From Otis tarda (Eukaryota > Chordata > Aves > Otidiformes > Otididae), in the NCBI GenBank assembly GCA_026413225.1, contig CM048554.1, positions 10,804,001-10,868,000 of the forward strand: a stretch of DNA of 64,000 bases, in the 5' to 3' direction. The notes beneath the pieces are model-generated. The model was given only the letters and a program-made list of their open reading frames with translations, did no database searches and was not told the DNA's origin. Of this stretch, positions 23,848 through 34,450 are shown piece after piece; positions within the stretch are counted from its first letter, which is position 1; each line of letters starts with the position of its first letter. The position numbers and the translations under genes are program-made.

Positions 23848-24945
23848 AGGCTACACCTGGCTGTCAGTCAGGAAAAGGAATCAAACACCTGGCTTTGAAG
23901 GGCGAGGCAGCAGCAGCAGGGGCAGAGCATGAACACAGGGGGTACCTCTACACTCGCTCCTGAAATCTGGATGAGGTGTCAGCTAAGCCGGACACTCCTT
24001 TCTACCAACTCTGGCTTCCGTTCACCTCTTCACCTGCAGAATGCTCTTTCACTGCAGCTTGAGTTTCCTACCTGAAGCTGGAAAGTCACCTTAGAACGGG
24101 TCCCCGCTCTCCATTGCTGAGAAGCCAGCGTGGTGACCAGTCTGCTCGCGTCTCCGCATCTGACTTCCAAGCTCATCAGAAAATGCTGCAAGAGACAAGC
24201 AGCAGTGCTACACTCTGCTCTACAACAACAAGAAAGCAGCCAGACTCATTTCTGGGCTGCCAAACACCAGAATGCAGCAAATTCTGCAAACGCGTACCCA
24301 GCATGGAAAGCCATGCGCAAGCCAGCCCACTTTCAACCAGACCCCGCAAGACTTTCACAAGCAGGAGGCAGGGGGAGGCCTCTGTGAAAGCAAGTCCCCT
24401 CCTCCTCCCCTTGCGAGTAGCAGGGCTGGAAGAGCAACACGCACCCTCACCACAAGGAAAGGCACATTTGTGACACTGCTCTCAACAGATCACTCCACAC
24501 AGTCCTGTCAATCACGCTCCCCAAAGCAGGGCAGTGCCAGAATTAACCCTGCTCAGGCAGCTCCTGCTTGGCTCGGGGGTGATGGACACGGCCATGGGCA
24601 TTTCCCAAGCCAGGCCCCTTCTGCCCATGGCCAGCACAGGAAGACCAAAGCTCCCTGAGCACAAAGCCCCTGGCTGGCTTCTGCTCCCCCTGCCCCGCAC
24701 CTGCAGCTCAGTGCTTGGGCCAGGCTTCCTTTATTCCACACCAATAACTCTGCCTGACAGACGGAATTTGGGTTTGGAACGCGCCTGCGTTTCTGACCCT
24801 TCTTACCTGCCCTTTGGGGCAACACCACAGCCAGCTCTGTGAAACAGTCCCCGCTGCCACCAGGGAGCTGGGGGGGCTGTAATGACGTCTGCTGAGGTGG
24901 AAACAGACTGACAGACTTTCGTCTCCACCAGATTGTTGACGCCTG

Positions 24946-25985
24946 ATGAAAAACTGCCCCCACAGTCATGACTGTGCTCCGCACCTCTCGCCAGGCTGCC
25001 CGCCGCCCGCTCCCCGCAGGACAGCGGCTCTCTCCCCTCGCCACCACCTCGGGACACGGGCTCCGCTCCTCCCCGAAACCACCGCGCCCCCTCCCTCCTC
25101 CTCCTCCTCCTCCGGGCCGCGCCGCTCCGGCCGCTGGCAGCTCCACGCGCAGCGCCCCGCTGCCGCCAACGCCCGCCCTCGCCTCGCGCCGCCCGGTACG
25201 GCCCGAAGCTTCCCGAAGCCGCGCGTGCACCCGGGGCCGGGGGGCAGCGGAGGGGAGGGGCCCCGGGGAAAGGGGGCGCCGAGAGCCCCGGCCAGAGCCG
25301 AGAGCAGCCCGGCACAGCTTCCCGCCCGCCTGCAGCTCTGCCAGGAGCAGCGACAGAAAGCGGCGCCCAAGGCAGAGCCCGCCCCAGGGCCCGGCCCCGG
25401 CTGGAAAGCCCAGCAGGGCCGGGCCGGGCCGGGCACACGAGCCCAGCGCAGGCAAGCCCTGCCCAGCCCTGCCCAGCCCCGACGGCCCCTCGCCTCGGAC
25501 CGCGCCCCGGCCCCGGCCAAACCCCGCCTGAAGCCAAAGCTGGGGCAAGCCCCAACCCCGTGCCACAGACCTGCTCCGGCCGCTCCTGGGGAGGGCTCGC
25601 TGAGGGCGGCTCTGCCCTGGCACAGCCCGGCTCCAGCCAGGCCCTGGCCCGGGCCGGGCCCCGCAGCGAGGCCGTGGCGACCCCGCCCCGGGGCAGGCCG
25701 GGCGGAGGCTCCCCTGTGCCCACCCCAGCCTCTCTCCCCGGCCGCACAGCGCCACCCCATTGGCCGCCGGCTTCGACGCCTCTGGCCGCGGCCAATGGCG
25801 AGCGCCCTGCCACCCGTTGCTGAGGCGACAGGCCCGGCAGCCCCAGCCGGGCCCCGGGCCTCCCGCCCTTCGGCAGCCCCGGGCCGGGCCAGGCCAGGCT
25901 GAGCCACCCGGCACTGCTCGGCCCGACACAGCCCCGGCACGGGGGGAGCGGGAGGGCTCCGGGCTGCTGGGAGGGCTGAGGCCAC
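24946..25985. promoter_or_regulatory. CpG-island promoter, copy 4 (diverged)
   Basis: Shorter CTC run near 25090, deletions near 25255 and 25475, and fewer GGGCC repeats. The X-box at 25816-25829 has a two-base spacer (GTTGCT-GA-GGCGAC) instead of one, still within the RFX consensus spacing of one to three. Confidence 0.68.
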
Positions 25986-27138
25986 GCACAGCTCGGCACA
26001 GGAACGCTGAGGCCCACCTGACACCTGCTTTGGTTCCCCCGCACCCCCCGAGAGGAGCTCTTCCATGTCAGTGCCCACAACGTTCACCCCGACTCCCTGC
26101 AGCAAAAACATCAAGGAGTCAACTGGCAATCAAGTTGCTAAAACTCCCCCGTTCAGCATACAGAAATCTCTCCTTCCCTCCTTCTCCAGACACAGCTTTG
26201 GTTTGCCACGGCAGCATAGTGAAGGGGCGAGAGGAGCAAAGAAAAATCAAATGAAACGGAAAACGCATTTTCATTTACTTGACACATTAAAGCACATTCT
26301 TCTAACTAAAAGAGCGACATTTCAATCCCCACTCAGAGAAAGTCAGTATCCAAGACTTCACCTGTATTCAGGCAGTCCCAACACAAAACGACAGCAGAGA
26401 GGGGGCTGTGGGAAAGGAGCAACAAATCCCTTCCCTTCTCTGGCAGCGTAAACCCTTGCCAAGGGCAGGGGCCTTTCAGTATCTACAAGGATGCTGCAAA
26501 TAAGGAGGAATGAGCTTCTCCCCATGCTCCGTGTAGAGGGCAAGGAGGAAGGGGCTTCAAACGAAGCCAAGGAAACGCCAGAGGTTTTTTTTGGCCGTGG
26601 GAGCCTCCAGTGACCACAAGCTATTTCTCCTTTCAAAGTAAAGGCCAGTAGCTCCTGAGAGCAGCTGAAAGCCATTCACGAGATAACGCTACGACACAGA
26701 ACCCTTCGGCTCGAGGAAAGGCTCGTTCGGCTTCGTTCTCACAGAAGCCATCAGACACGGGACAAAGCACCAACTGCATTCTTTCTCTAGGAAAAGGCTG
26801 TAGCAAACGGAAAGGCACTGGCCAACAGAAGCCGACGTTCTCCACATTTGGCACAGTCGCCCAGCGTGAATGTTCACATGGGCGATATCGACAATTTCTG
26901 AGAGAAGCTTCTGGCACACAACTGGCAAAAGATGATCCTGCATCCAAAGGCAGCCCAATGCCAGCTGGCAGCAATGGCCATTTTATCTGCGCGCAGGGAA
27001 CTTTTTGCCACCCAGGTGAAAAGCTGCAGTGGGTGTGGATGTCTCTTTTCAAGCGTGACCTGGCAGATGTTCACAGGGCAGCCGCAGCCACGCAAGAATG
27101 CTTCTCCCCTGCTGAATTTCAGGATTGTGTCCAAAAAG

Positions 27139-27712
27139 TTTCCTCGCCGCCCCGTGGATCTTGAACTCCACTGCGTCATGGTCACTGCAGCCAAGGCTGT
27201 CCATCAGTTTCACGTCCCCCACCGGCCCCTCCCTGTTGGTGAGCACAAGGTCCAGCATGGCACCCCTTCTTGTCGGCTCCTCTATCGCCTGCAGGAGGAA
27301 GTTGTCATCCACACATTCCAGGAACCTCCTGGACTGCCTGTGCCCTGCCGTGTTGTCTCTCCAACAGATATCAGGGTGGTTGAAGTCCCCCATGAGGACC
27401 AGGGCTTGTGACCGCTATGAGGCTGCTCCTATCTGGCTATAGAGCGCCTCGTCCGCTCTGTCTTCCTGGCCAGGCGGCCTGTAACAGACCCCCACCGTAA
27501 CATCCCCCGTCCATCCCTGTCCTCTGATCTCGACCCATAAGCTCTCTGTCAGCTCCTCCCCCATCCCCAGGCGGAGCTCCACGCACTCCAGCCGGTTGCT
27601 GACATAGAGAGTGACACCCCCTCCTCGTCTTCCCTGCCTGTCTTTTCTAAAAAGCCTGTACCCCTCCATGTTGACGCTCCAGTCGTAAGAGTTGTAAGAG
27701 TCGTCCCACCAC
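27139..27712 (-). mobile_element. CR1 LINE ORF2 endonuclease fragment
   Basis: On the minus strand this encodes typical CR1 endonuclease-domain sequence in two frames: GGGVTLYVSN and GVCYRPPGQED in one, MGDFNHPDICW, TRRGAMLDLVLTN and CSDHDAVEF in the next. MGDFNHP and SDHDAV are hallmark motifs of the APE-type endonuclease. Neither the reverse transcriptase nor the CR1 3' terminus is present. It replaces about 2.7 kb of the array unit rather than being cleanly inserted. Confidence 0.88.
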
Positions 27713-28704
27713 GTTCATCTCCATGAGCAACCATGAGGAAAGCCCCTTGGAGTCTCCAGTTGATGCCTTTGTACACCAAAGCAAGTTTTACATGAAAGGA
27801 TTTAGAAGCCTAAAAGGAGGAGAACCAGTGGAATTTACTTTTATAAAAATCTTCCAGAGGCCTTGAATCAAGACAGGTAACAGGCCCTGGTGGGAGCCCC
27901 TGTTTAGGAAGTGTCCTGGTTTCAGCAGGGACGGAGTTAATTTTCTTCTCAGTAGCCAGTGTGTTTTGGATTTCGTGTGTGAAGAATGTTGATAAAAACA
28001 TTCTGATGATACGAGTTGTTGTTAATGAGACCAAGGACACTGTCTGGCTTTCTAAGTCTCGTTGACGTGCAGATGCGGGAAGCTGGGCGAAAGACAGACA
28101 GAATAATTGATCCAAACTGGCCAAAGAGAGTATTCCATGCCATAAACGTCATGCTCAGTATATAAGTGGGGGTTGCCCATGGGAGGGGGTAATCCTTTTC
28201 TGGTATTCCTTTCCTTTTCTGTTCGGGCATTCTTGTCGGGTATCTGTTCGGGCACCCTTGGCATCCTTTACTTCTCTCTTGCTTGCTGGCATCGTTCCCT
28301 CTACCTTGCTAGCTCGCTCTCCCAACTTTGCTTGCTGCTCGGTGTCGTTCCTGTGATTGCTGCTCAGGACGGGCTGCGTCGGTCATTCGGACATCGGGTG
28401 GTGAGAAATTGTACATTGTTCATTTTGCATATTTTGTATATATTAATATCTTTATATCCTGTTAGCTTTGTAGTTTTTAGTATTTTTAGTAAACTGTTTT
28501 TATCTCAACCCACGAGTTTTCCTTTCTTCCCACTCTCTCTCCCCTGTCCCACTGGGTAGGGGGAGGGTGAATAAGAAACTGTGTGGTGATCCGGGCTAAA
28601 CCACCACAGGAAGTGAAAGGCGACCCAAAGGGAAGAGAGTACAAAAAAGAAAAACAAGGGGAGATAGATGCTACAACTGTGGCGGCCTCGACCACCACAC
28701 TAAA
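27713..28704 (+). pseudogene. LIN28B: Diverged fifth LIN28B piece, split by ERVL LTR
   Basis: Matches the array retrocopy from FISM of the cold-shock half (27713-27911), is interrupted by an LTR (27912-28608), then resumes through the first zinc knuckle to about 28704. It differs from the array copies at several bases. It reads VEFTF where array copies read VESTF, and VEFTF is the usual LIN28B sequence. It then jumps at about 28705 to DNA matching unit position ~2483. Confidence 0.88.
27912..28608 (+). mobile_element. ERVL-type solo LTR with 5-bp TSD
   Basis: Begins TGTCCTGGTTTCAGC, the characteristic start of avian ERVL LTRs, and ends ACCACCACA. It is flanked by a perfect 5-bp duplication GGAAG at 27907-27911 and 28609-28613. 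Five-bp duplications fit ERVL. No internal viral sequence is present. The orientation and family come from the terminal sequence and TSD length, not from a database match. Confidence 0.92.
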
Positions 28705-28747
28705 GATTGTTGACGCCTGATGAAAAACTGCCCCCACAGTCATGACT
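28705..28747 (+). repeat. Displaced array-unit fragment
   Basis: About 43 bp identical to unit positions ~2483-2525 (GATTGTTGACGCCTGATG...), fused directly to the LIN28B zinc-knuckle region. This is an internal deletion of about 2.3 kb of unit sequence. The join falls in a short shared AAG/AG. Confidence 0.85.
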
Positions 28748-28984
28748 GCACTGGTGTCCCCTGTTATATCCCTGCTGCCAGAGTCCCTTGCTGAGGATCA
28801 CCGTTCAGTGAAGACACACACCAACCAGAGGCAGCTGGAACATCCGGCTAAGAAGGATCAGGGTTTTGGAAAACATGGTCTCTGAAGAAGGATCACTCGT
28901 AGGGTGAAGGGAGTTGTTGTTTAAGGCGAGGAAGAGAAGGCAGAAGAGAGCTTGAAAAAGCTAGGATCATGGAAACGTCTTCTG
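28748..28984. other. Unassigned sequence right of the array edge
   Basis: Purine-rich, no gene or element recognised. It marks the switch from array-related to other DNA. Confidence 0.4.
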
Positions 28985-29407
28985 TGTTGGAAACATCTGT
29001 CTGGTTCATGTAGAGAATATCCCCACTGAACAAGGGCATAATGTGCTATCTGAGGCCTGCCTGCACAACCCGGCTTTCTGTTACAGTTCCAGTGACCTTG
29101 AGGTCTTCTTGGAGGACAAGTAAGTGGTAAACAGCCTTGCTGAAATCAGGAAAGAGGATGTTGAACAGGATGCGCTCACCGCAAGCAGGGGAGGAGAATA
29201 AGACGTAGATGCTCGTGCTTATTTGCATATATCCAATCAGTCACACAGTATCAGCGCGTGCTGCAAACCCTGTATCCAATAGTAATAAGCCTACCCCCGC
29301 GTGCAACCCTGAAAATCCTATAACTGGGTGAGCAAAGCCCTCAATAAACGAAGATCATGCTTACCTGCATGAGGAGTTTGTGATTATTCCGTTCCAGTGT
29401 TCCAACA
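28985..29407 (+). mobile_element. ERVK-like LTR
   Basis: Ends form an inverted repeat, TGTTGGAA at the left and TTCCAACA at the right. Near 29340 CTCAATAAACG gives a poly(A) signal, followed by a short U5. This layout fits avian alpha/beta-type (ERVK-like) LTRs. No matching target duplication is visible (left flank CTTCTG, right flank GGTTTA), so it may not be a simple solo LTR. Confidence 0.65.
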
Positions 29408-32400
29408 GGTTTAGATGAGTTAAAGCTATTCTTGTGTCAGCTTGAGGGGTTCTAATGTTATTTTTCTGTCTTTCAGAGGGAGACGAACACGCACACCTTG
29501 CCCCCTACAGCCAGGATGCCGTGTCCGGGTTCATGCCCGTGCTGTCCTCACAGCTTGCGTCGCAGAGTTGAGCGTGGAGGGGTGTCACCCTGCAAAGGTT
29601 TGGTGTGTTGTCACAGTCGGGGCTGTGAGGTCTGGAAGGCAACCAGCGCTTTGAGGTCTGGTGGATGGCGGTGGGGTGGAAGCGGCTGTTGGGGGATCCA
29701 TCATTTGCATAGCCCCGCCCCCTCCTGCATTCTTTGGAATGTTTGGGTCCCCATGGCAGTTTTGGAATGTTTCCTCCCAGTTGGGCCAACGGACCCGCAG
29801 CCAGTAGGTTCTGTTGGAGCTGCTCTGCCTGGCAGAAATCCTTTTGCATCTGTGATTCAGAGGGGTGAAGCTGGAATCTACAGGTCTCCTTAGACAACCT
29901 TCAGCAGCTGACTGGTCCCATTGCTCACAGGAAGTGGAGGGGCTTTACCAGGTGAATCTGCCGTTCCCCGTCTTCTGGGGGTTACGGGAGCGGTTTTGGA
30001 GGGGAGGGAGATGTCAGTTCACGGTCTGGAGCCAAACGGGATAGAGCAGAGATGGGCTGTAACTTATCTGACCTCACTCGGGTGCCTGTAATGGAGCTGT
30101 AATCGTCTCCGCCTGCACAAGTGGACTAAGGTCCGATTTTGTTTTAAAGGAGACGGAATGAATGAAAGCAGTGAATCTGCTGCGTGATCTTTCCGACCAA
30201 ATCGATAAAGCTGTCCTTTAGGAGAAGTTAAACAGGACCTTGAACTCCCTGCTTATACTGACTAACTCTGTGTTGTGTTGCCTAACAATGGGACCAAGGT
30301 TGGCTCGGATATGGGTGTCCACACTAGACACATCCAACTTTGGTCAGATGAGTACCACCCCAGTTTCCTGTGTTCCTCATCAGGGGTGTGATAACTCTGC
30401 AGTTAGTCCACACTGAAGCCAAGTACGATCTCTGTCTCTTATTTCTCTTTTGTTTGTTTGTTTTTGTTTAACAGAAAGGGAAGTCAGTCTGACGTTCAGC
30501 TGCAGAAGGAAGTTGGTGTTTGAAGATCACGCTTGGCTCTTCCAAGTAGGAACTGCGCACTGTGAATTTTGTTAGTCAGCAGGAATGAAGTATTCTTAGG
30601 ACAAAAGCTAAGTAAATTGCAGGGAAGCGGAAAAGGTGCTTGGAATATAATCAGAATCTAAATATTTTGAGCAAAAGATGCTTAAAATGTAAGGTAAAAA
30701 CTATTATTCTAACACCATTATTTTAGTTTGGATTTTGATCTATTTCAGATTTAAAGTTTGAATTTACGCTAATTTAGTTGCATTGATGTGGAAAACGTTC
30801 AAATAGCCACGTATTTCTTTGAAATGAGAATAAGCAAAGCAGCAGCTACAAAGAGTGGTTTTGGCTTTAAAGTATTTGATCTTTTTGAACTGAAATCTAC
30901 AAGTTGCTGTTAAATGGCCTAGAAAAACAATCTTGTAATTCAGCATCACAAATGTTGTGATCCGCTCCCTTGTAAGAAATTGTTGCTGCTGTTGCTTAGG
31001 AGAGATGTAGGCAATGAGTGGTTGGGCTGTGGCCTCTCAAGACGTGTCTATCTCCTCTTGTTCAGAAGGCTCTGAGGCCACAGCAAGCGCACGGCCGCCA
31101 CGGCAGCAATGGAGGGTCCAGAAAAGAAGTCAGCAAGCTACACAAGAGGAATGGGCAAGTAAAAGCCTGAATCCCGTCTGTCCTAACTAATGAACTGCTC
31201 AGCTCTGGGCTGGCGGCAGAAGCCAGCTGCAGTTTGGGGTCTCGGGCACAAACCTTGTGCAGTTAGGTACTTATCTGCTTCCTCACAAATTACGAAAAAG
31301 AAAGAGGAGGAGCTCCGTGTTACTGAGTTCAGTAAAGGGAAAAGAAACCTCTCTGGAGATCTGTCTGCCTCTTTTGGAGCATGGGCTTGAGCACAAAGGA
31401 GAAGAGTGCCTGTAGGAGACCAACTGACTAAGGCTAACTTGTGACCCCCTGGAGCAGGGAACTGGTTTTGCTCAGAAGGCTGCAAACAAGAGCAGGAGGC
31501 AAAGCTTGATAAGGGAGCAGGGGCAAGGAGACCCCCGGAGCCTCTAAATCTGTGTCCCTGCCAGGGCGGAAGGGTTACGGTGACACTGCAACCGGGTGTG
31601 GCTGGGGGATGGACATAAGGTGGCCTTGCCTTAGCCCATTACCGCATTTCTAAAGAGACCCTGTCTGCTGAGGGAACTTTGCCTCCCTAACTCCTCGTCA
31701 ACACCGAAATGCATATTCCAAGTGAACCCCCCGAGTATGTAACTGAAGGTTTAGGAGCTCATACTAAGTTACATAATGCGTAAGCCAGCCTAGATGACGC
31801 TAAATGTCACCTAACGCTGCCTGCATCATGCTAAGCATCACCTATGGTAGGAGGGACAGGTTACCTTGATAAAAAGCCTTGGCTCCAGCAAAGAATAGGA
31901 TTTTCTGGATGAGCGCTCCCACAAACCACAGACCCCCATTGGCTGCGGCTGCACCTACGCTGGAACCCGGACCGTTGATATCTTTCTCTTCCTCTCTCTC
32001 TCTCTGTCTCCCCCCCTTCTCTTTCTTCTTACTTATCTTTTTTCTAGTAAGTAAAGGCATAAAATCCTCGCATGCCTGGTAAACAATAAGCATTTCTGCT
32101 ACCCAATGATTTGCCAATGAGCCTAACTCTTGAACAAAAGTCTCTGTTTACCCCCGGGCTGGTATTGTCTGAACCTTCTTCCAGCCAGGGGAATCAGCAA
32201 ATCTGAGTCACGTCTCCCTCCTCTCACCGTCCTGTGCTGGGACCCAGGAAATGGGGCACGACGCAGTGGCAGGCGAGAAGTTGGGATGTGCCAGTGTGCT
32301 AAGAGCAGGCTGCTGGGCAGGCTGAGGGGATGCAGGGACTCTGTACCCAGGGAAGCTGTTCCACTTTGTATAATTTAGTACCTGCTTTATTGGGAGGTGG

Positions 32401-32803
32401 AAGCCGAGTTCCCAGCAGGCACACCACAACTCCCCTCTCTCTCTGGCCCGTTCATTGTCCCGATACCGCTCCAGCTGTACAGAAAGTGGGACGCGCACCG
32501 CTGAAGGGAGATTCACGCCTCAGGATGCCTGCAGCCTCGAGCTCAGCCTTGCGCTTGCTCCGTGAGAGAGCCACGGCTCTGACTGCAAGTAGGAGATGAG
32601 TAGGAGATGCGGATGTGGGACTTGTGCAGGGAGCGCCTTAGCTGCCGGGCTGCTGGACAGGGCGAGACCCGTGCCAGCCAATTCACCTAACTTCTAAAAT
32701 TCACACAGGACGGACAAAGGAAGGGTGTGGATGATTCCCTGTTCTTTTCAAAACATTCTTGGAGTTGTAATTTCCATTTTCACTCTTCCCTTTTCCTTTC
32801 CAG
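29408..32803 (+). other. Intronic/unassigned DNA upstream of SYBU-like exons
   Basis: Mostly AT-moderate non-coding DNA. Possible upstream exons lie after a TTTCTGTCTTTCAG acceptor at about 29477 and near 31060-31150, but I could not match them to SYBU, so they are not called. A TATA-like GATAAAAAGCC (~31868) and a pyrimidine-rich CT tract (31983-32045) may belong to an old LTR/leader. Confidence 0.4.
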
Positions 32804-34450
32804 GCAGGGAAGCCGATTTTAGCTCCTCAAGCAGCCCAGGCAGGATTTCAGAGCCTGAAGGCCGTGTGTCTGCGGCTGGAATCAGAAGATCTGCTTTCTC
32901 TCGCACGTAAGCAAAGCCATTTTTCCTGAATAGAGCTAGAGCTGAGACAGCCTACCATGTACGCTCTTGCAGCCAGCACATGCACTCTCAGTTCTGGGAG
33001 TTCTAAAACCATCTGGGAGGCAGTGTGCTCTCAAATACCTGCCAGAGCATGCGACACACATGGCAGAGAAGAAATTGCCACCACGCTGCTGCTGTTTCCC
33101 TCTCTCTCCCAGGCAGCTCAACAGCCAAGCACGTCAGATGCGCACCTAAAGCTCGATAGGGTGAATCTGGGTTTCAGGGTGCTCAGCTTCATAACTCAGG
33201 TGTGGAGCTGAACTCAGTCCGCACGCTACCTCACCTGGCCGTGTCTGCAGCTGGGTGCCCTTGCCAGTGGCCCGGCTGGCTGCTCTTGGGGACAGCACCC
33301 ATTTTGGCTGAGGGGATGGCTGCGTATTTTGCAGTTAAATGTCTCATTTGCTCCAATGGCACTGAAAGCAAGAACAGTAAAGAGTAAATTTGGCACTAGA
33401 GCCACAAATCAGCCGTTTCCTCCAGTACTTGGATTTGCCAGAGGCCATCACTTGTGCGGACACTGAGGAGCCCCAAATGACTCAAGCTTTCTAATCAGAA
33501 AAACAGGGATGTTTCTCCTTTCCCCAGGACTGAAGGACTGTAGGAGTGATGTTATGTGATGGTTTGTTTTTGTTTTCTTTTCAGGCGATCAAGGAGATAC
33601 ATCACTTGCGGTGAGGATCCCAGCATTAAGGTACAAAATCCAGAGCGGTATTTGGTTCCTCGGCAGCAGAAAGAAGTTAGGGGAGTACGGCATTTGAAAA
33701 GAAGGCTGAAGGAATCTGGGAGCAAACTTAAAGAAAGGTATATTTCACTTCAGAAATCAGAGTTAGAAAGACTGACTTGGGAGCATTTTGGGGTGGGAGC
33801 CCTGGCTGTTTTTCCTCAGCAGAAGTGTTACAACAGTTGTGTTTTGCTACAGGGAAACAGAAATAGAAGAGCTGAAAGCTCAGCTGGGACGGATGAAGGA
33901 AGACTGGATTGAAGAAGAGTGTAAGCGTGTGGAGACGGAGCTCGCCTGCTTGCAAGCAAGAAGGGAAATTGAAGAACTCAAGCAGGTTATTGAAAGCATG
34001 AAAACCAGCTTGGCTGAGAAAGATGAAGAAATTGAGCAATGCTTCAGAGACACAACGATTGAAAACAAGACACTGGAATCTTTGCTGCAGATCGTGAAGA
34101 TGGCTCAGGACAGCTCTGAGAGACACGGGCAGCGCCTGGGGTACACGTTGGCATGGTGTGCCACACTGCCAGACAGCCTCATGACAGAGGACCAAGCTCT
34201 GGAGGAGGTGGCAGACAGTGGGCTGCTTCCCAGTGAGGCCTCAGCAGGACTAAGGAGGAGGTGCTGGAGCAGCAGCCTCGTCGGAGATGTCCTGGCTGTA
34301 GCAGCCCCTGTTGTTCCAACTGTCCTGTGGGCTTTCAGTGCTTGGAGAGGAGGAACAAATCCCATTTGCAACATGGGGGCCTTGCTTGGTGGCTGCTGCC
34401 TGCTGGCCCTGCCCTCTTTACGCCGTGCACCCTTCAGTGTCCAAACCTGA
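32804..34450 (+). CDS. SYBU: Syntabulin-like gene, 3' exons (partial)
   Basis: Three exons with consensus splice sites and compatible phases: 32804-32906 (after a pyrimidine tract and CAG, before GTAAGC; encodes EADFSSSSSPG), 33585-33737 (encodes RRYITCGED and NPERYL) and 33853-34450 to the stop. The last exon starts ETEIEELKAQL, contains EDWIEEEC and a long coiled coil, then ends with a hydrophobic tail DVLAVAAPVVPTVLWAFS and GGCCLLALPSLRR. This matches syntabulin, a kinesin-1 adaptor carrying syntaxin vesicles and mitochondria along axonal microtubules, anchored by the C-terminal membrane segment. Compared with SYBU the last exon lacks most of the ~200-residue stretch between coiled coil and anchor, and an intermediate exon before RRYITCGE was not found. 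Upstream exons are unidentified. It could be a diverged functional paralogue or a young pseudogene; all three exons are open. Confidence 0.82.

Larger units (their letters stand above)
22449..27138. repeat. Tandem array unit, copy 4, truncated
   Basis: Follows the unit from its start to the position equivalent to about 4690 of copy 1, then switches abruptly to CR1 sequence at about 27139. It is the most diverged array copy: substitutions near 23369 and 23381, several short deletions in the CpG island (25255-25700), an extra base in the X-box spacer and an extra A near 26310. The integrase/envelope segment, APLF fragment and second LIN28B half expected next are absent. Confidence 0.95.

Noticed and set aside
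28985..29407. Solo LTR with 6-bp target duplication
   Set aside because: Terminal inverted repeats are clear, but flanking hexamers do not match, so no TSD is claimed.
29498..29893. 131-codon open frame after a good acceptor as a SYBU exon
   Set aside because: No similarity to SYBU that I can see; left as unassigned.
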